A stretch of 5,340 nucleotides of DNA from Bacillota bacterium (GTDB lineage: Bacteria; Bacillota; Clostridia; Oscillospirales; Oscillospiraceae). Of the stretch, positions 4,312-5,340 are shown piece by piece (position 1 is the first letter of the stretch; the number at the start of each line of letters is the position of its first letter). The stretch is from the NCBI GenBank assembly GCA_023406225.1, contig JAEXWS010000227.1, positions 1-5,340 of the forward strand. The letters are read 5' to 3'. The position numbers and the translations under genes were made by a program. Below the pieces are notes generated by a model, which made no database searches, was not told the DNA's origin, and saw nothing but the letters and a program-made list of their open reading frames with translations.

Positions 4312-5340
4312 ATGAAACAAGTGCTCGGCGCGCTGCTGGCGGCGCTGGTGCTGTCCGGCTGCGCGGCACGCCCGCCGGAACCTGCCCGGCAGCAGGCGGC
4401 CAATGCCCTGGACGGCTTTTTTCAGGAAAAACTCGGAGACCCAGGGCTGTGTCAGGCGGAGATCCGCGCCTATCAGGAGAATTATAACGCCGCCTGGGAG
4501 CTGGTGTACCTGGGCCTTGCGGGAAGGATGCTCTCCGCCGCCGGGGATTCCCCCTTTGGTCTGGAGGCCGCCGTGGCGTTTTACGCCGAAACGGACCTGA
4601 GCTGGGCCGGCGCGGCCGAGGCGGCCCGTGCCTCCTGGTGGGACTTTCAGGAGGATGCCTGGGGCAACGGCACCCAGGACGCCTTGAACCTATACCACGG
4701 GAGATATCTCCGGGACCGCTGCGGGCTTTTGTCGAGCTGGGAGGACGTGACGGCGTACCTGCCGGGGCCAAAGGCGCTGGAGGCCTGCTGGACGGAAAAC
4801 GGGCTGGACCTGGATGCGCTGGAAGGGCTTCTGGCGGAAAACGGCCTGCCCTGCCGGCTCACGGAGGAAGCGGCGTTCGCTCTTTCCTGCGCCCGGGCGC
4901 TCGCGGGCGGACAGCTCAGCGGAGAGGACGGCGTGTCCATGTTCGCGCTCTGCGACCTGAACGGCGACGGCCGCCGGGAGCTGCTGACAGGCAGTCCTTA
5001 CGGCGGATTTGCCGTCCATGTCCCGGACGAGGCCGGCTTTCAGCGGCAGATCTGGTCGGAGGGCGGCGCTTACACGGATTTGAAGGTCCTGGACGGCGGG
5101 ATCCTGTGGCTGCACGACGGGACGCACGTAACGGTCCGCGACAGCTATTACCGGATGGACGGCGGAGGGATGACCTGCCTGCACGATCTGGCCCTGACCC
5201 CCGTATCGGCGGGCATCACGGACTGCCGCGATGGAGCGTCCGCCATTTCGGAAGCGGCCTATGCGGACATCCTGGCCCAATACGCCGCCCTGCCCCAGGG
5301 CGGTGAGGCGGACGGGCTCCAATGGCTCTCCAACGACCGG
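4312..5340 (+). CDS. Putative lipoprotein with possible LprI-like domain and D-x-N-G-D-G loop, 3' end cut by window
   Basis: The frame stays open for 343 codons to the window edge, so the C-terminus is missing. The ATG lies one base after the thiI stop, with only a weak GGGTG inside thiI as ribosome site, so translation is probably coupled. Residues 1-17 form a lipoprotein signal: MKQ, a hydrophobic stretch, then lipobox L-S-G-C with C17 to be lipidated, giving an extracytoplasmic membrane-anchored protein. Residues about 44-140 are helical and Trp/Tyr-rich (QAEIRAYQENYNAAW; later WWDFQ and HGRYLRDRC), which I find reminiscent of LprI/DUF1311-like domains; this is tentative. Residues 211-225 read FALCDLNGDGRRELL, with D215, N217, D219 and E223 forming a calcium-binding type loop as in VCBS/FG-GAP and many clostridial lipoproteins; a beta-rich region follows. 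A lipid-anchored envelope protein is sure; its role is unknown, and no link to tRNA thiolation is evident. Confidence 0.85.
   Translation, partial: MKQVLGALLAALVLSGCAARPPEPARQQAANALDGFFQEKLGDPGLCQAEIRAYQENYNAAWELVYLGLAGRMLSAAGDSPFGLEAAVAFYAETDLSWAGAAEAARASWWDFQEDAWGNGTQDALNLYHGRYLRDRCGLLSSWEDVTAYLPGPKALEACWTENGLDLDALEGLLAENGLPCRLTEEAAFALSCARALAGGQLSGEDGVSMFALCDLNGDGRRELLTGSPYGGFAVHVPDEAGFQRQIWSEGGAYTDLKVLDGGILWLHDGTHVTVRDSYYRMDGGGMTCLHDLALTPVSAGITDCRDGASAISEAAYADILAQYAALPQGGEADGLQWLSNDR

Noticed and set aside
3186..4403. Long minus-strand frame opposite thiI
   Set aside because: It is antisense to an unmistakable thiI and shows His/Gly/Leu-rich shadow composition.

Overview
The window is GC-rich, compact bacterial DNA. 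The best guess for the host is a Gram-positive, high-GC member of the Oscillospiraceae/Ruminococcaceae type of gut Clostridia. That inference rests on strong AGGAGG-type ribosome sites, an N-terminal fragment of an S-layer-homology (SLH) protein with a typical clostridial signal peptide, a rhodanese-less (Bacillus/Clostridium type) ThiI, and a lipoprotein with a D-x-N-G-D-G loop of a kind common in that group. Species cannot be told from the sequence alone.

From left to right: (1) 1-174, minus strand, the first 58 codons of a secreted SLH-type protein, with two candidate promoters upstream in 175-453. (2) 454-1719, minus strand, a 421-residue protein made of two degenerate tyrosine-recombinase-like catalytic domains followed by two winged-helix domains, with its own promoter and a good intrinsic terminator. 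(3) 1817-2143, minus strand, a 108-residue unrecognised beta-rich protein with a GTG start and its own -10 box. (4) 2301-2897, minus strand, a TetR/AcrR-family regulator ending in a textbook terminator. (5) A 204-bp divergent promoter region. (6) 3102-4310, plus strand, thiI (tRNA 4-thiouridine synthase). (7) 4312 to the window end, plus strand, a lipoprotein that starts one base after the thiI stop and is cut by the window edge.

The minus-strand genes are not one operon. Each appears to have its own promoter, and terminators or hairpins separate them. thiI and the lipoprotein gene look co-transcribed and translationally coupled, although no shared function is evident.

The strongest candidate for something undescribed is gene (2). 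It keeps the tyrosine-recombinase fold signature twice, but the catalytic arginine, histidines and tyrosine are lost or replaced, and two DNA-reading winged helices have been added. It is flanked by an inverted pair of 18-bp sequences (16 of 18 identical, 11 consecutive) in the two adjoining non-coding regions. Each copy overlaps a predicted -35 box, one for the gene itself and one for the neighbouring SLH gene. I infer a repurposed recombinase acting as an autoregulated DNA-binding regulator of a surface-protein gene. The alternative is the remnant of a small mobile unit with terminal inverted repeats.
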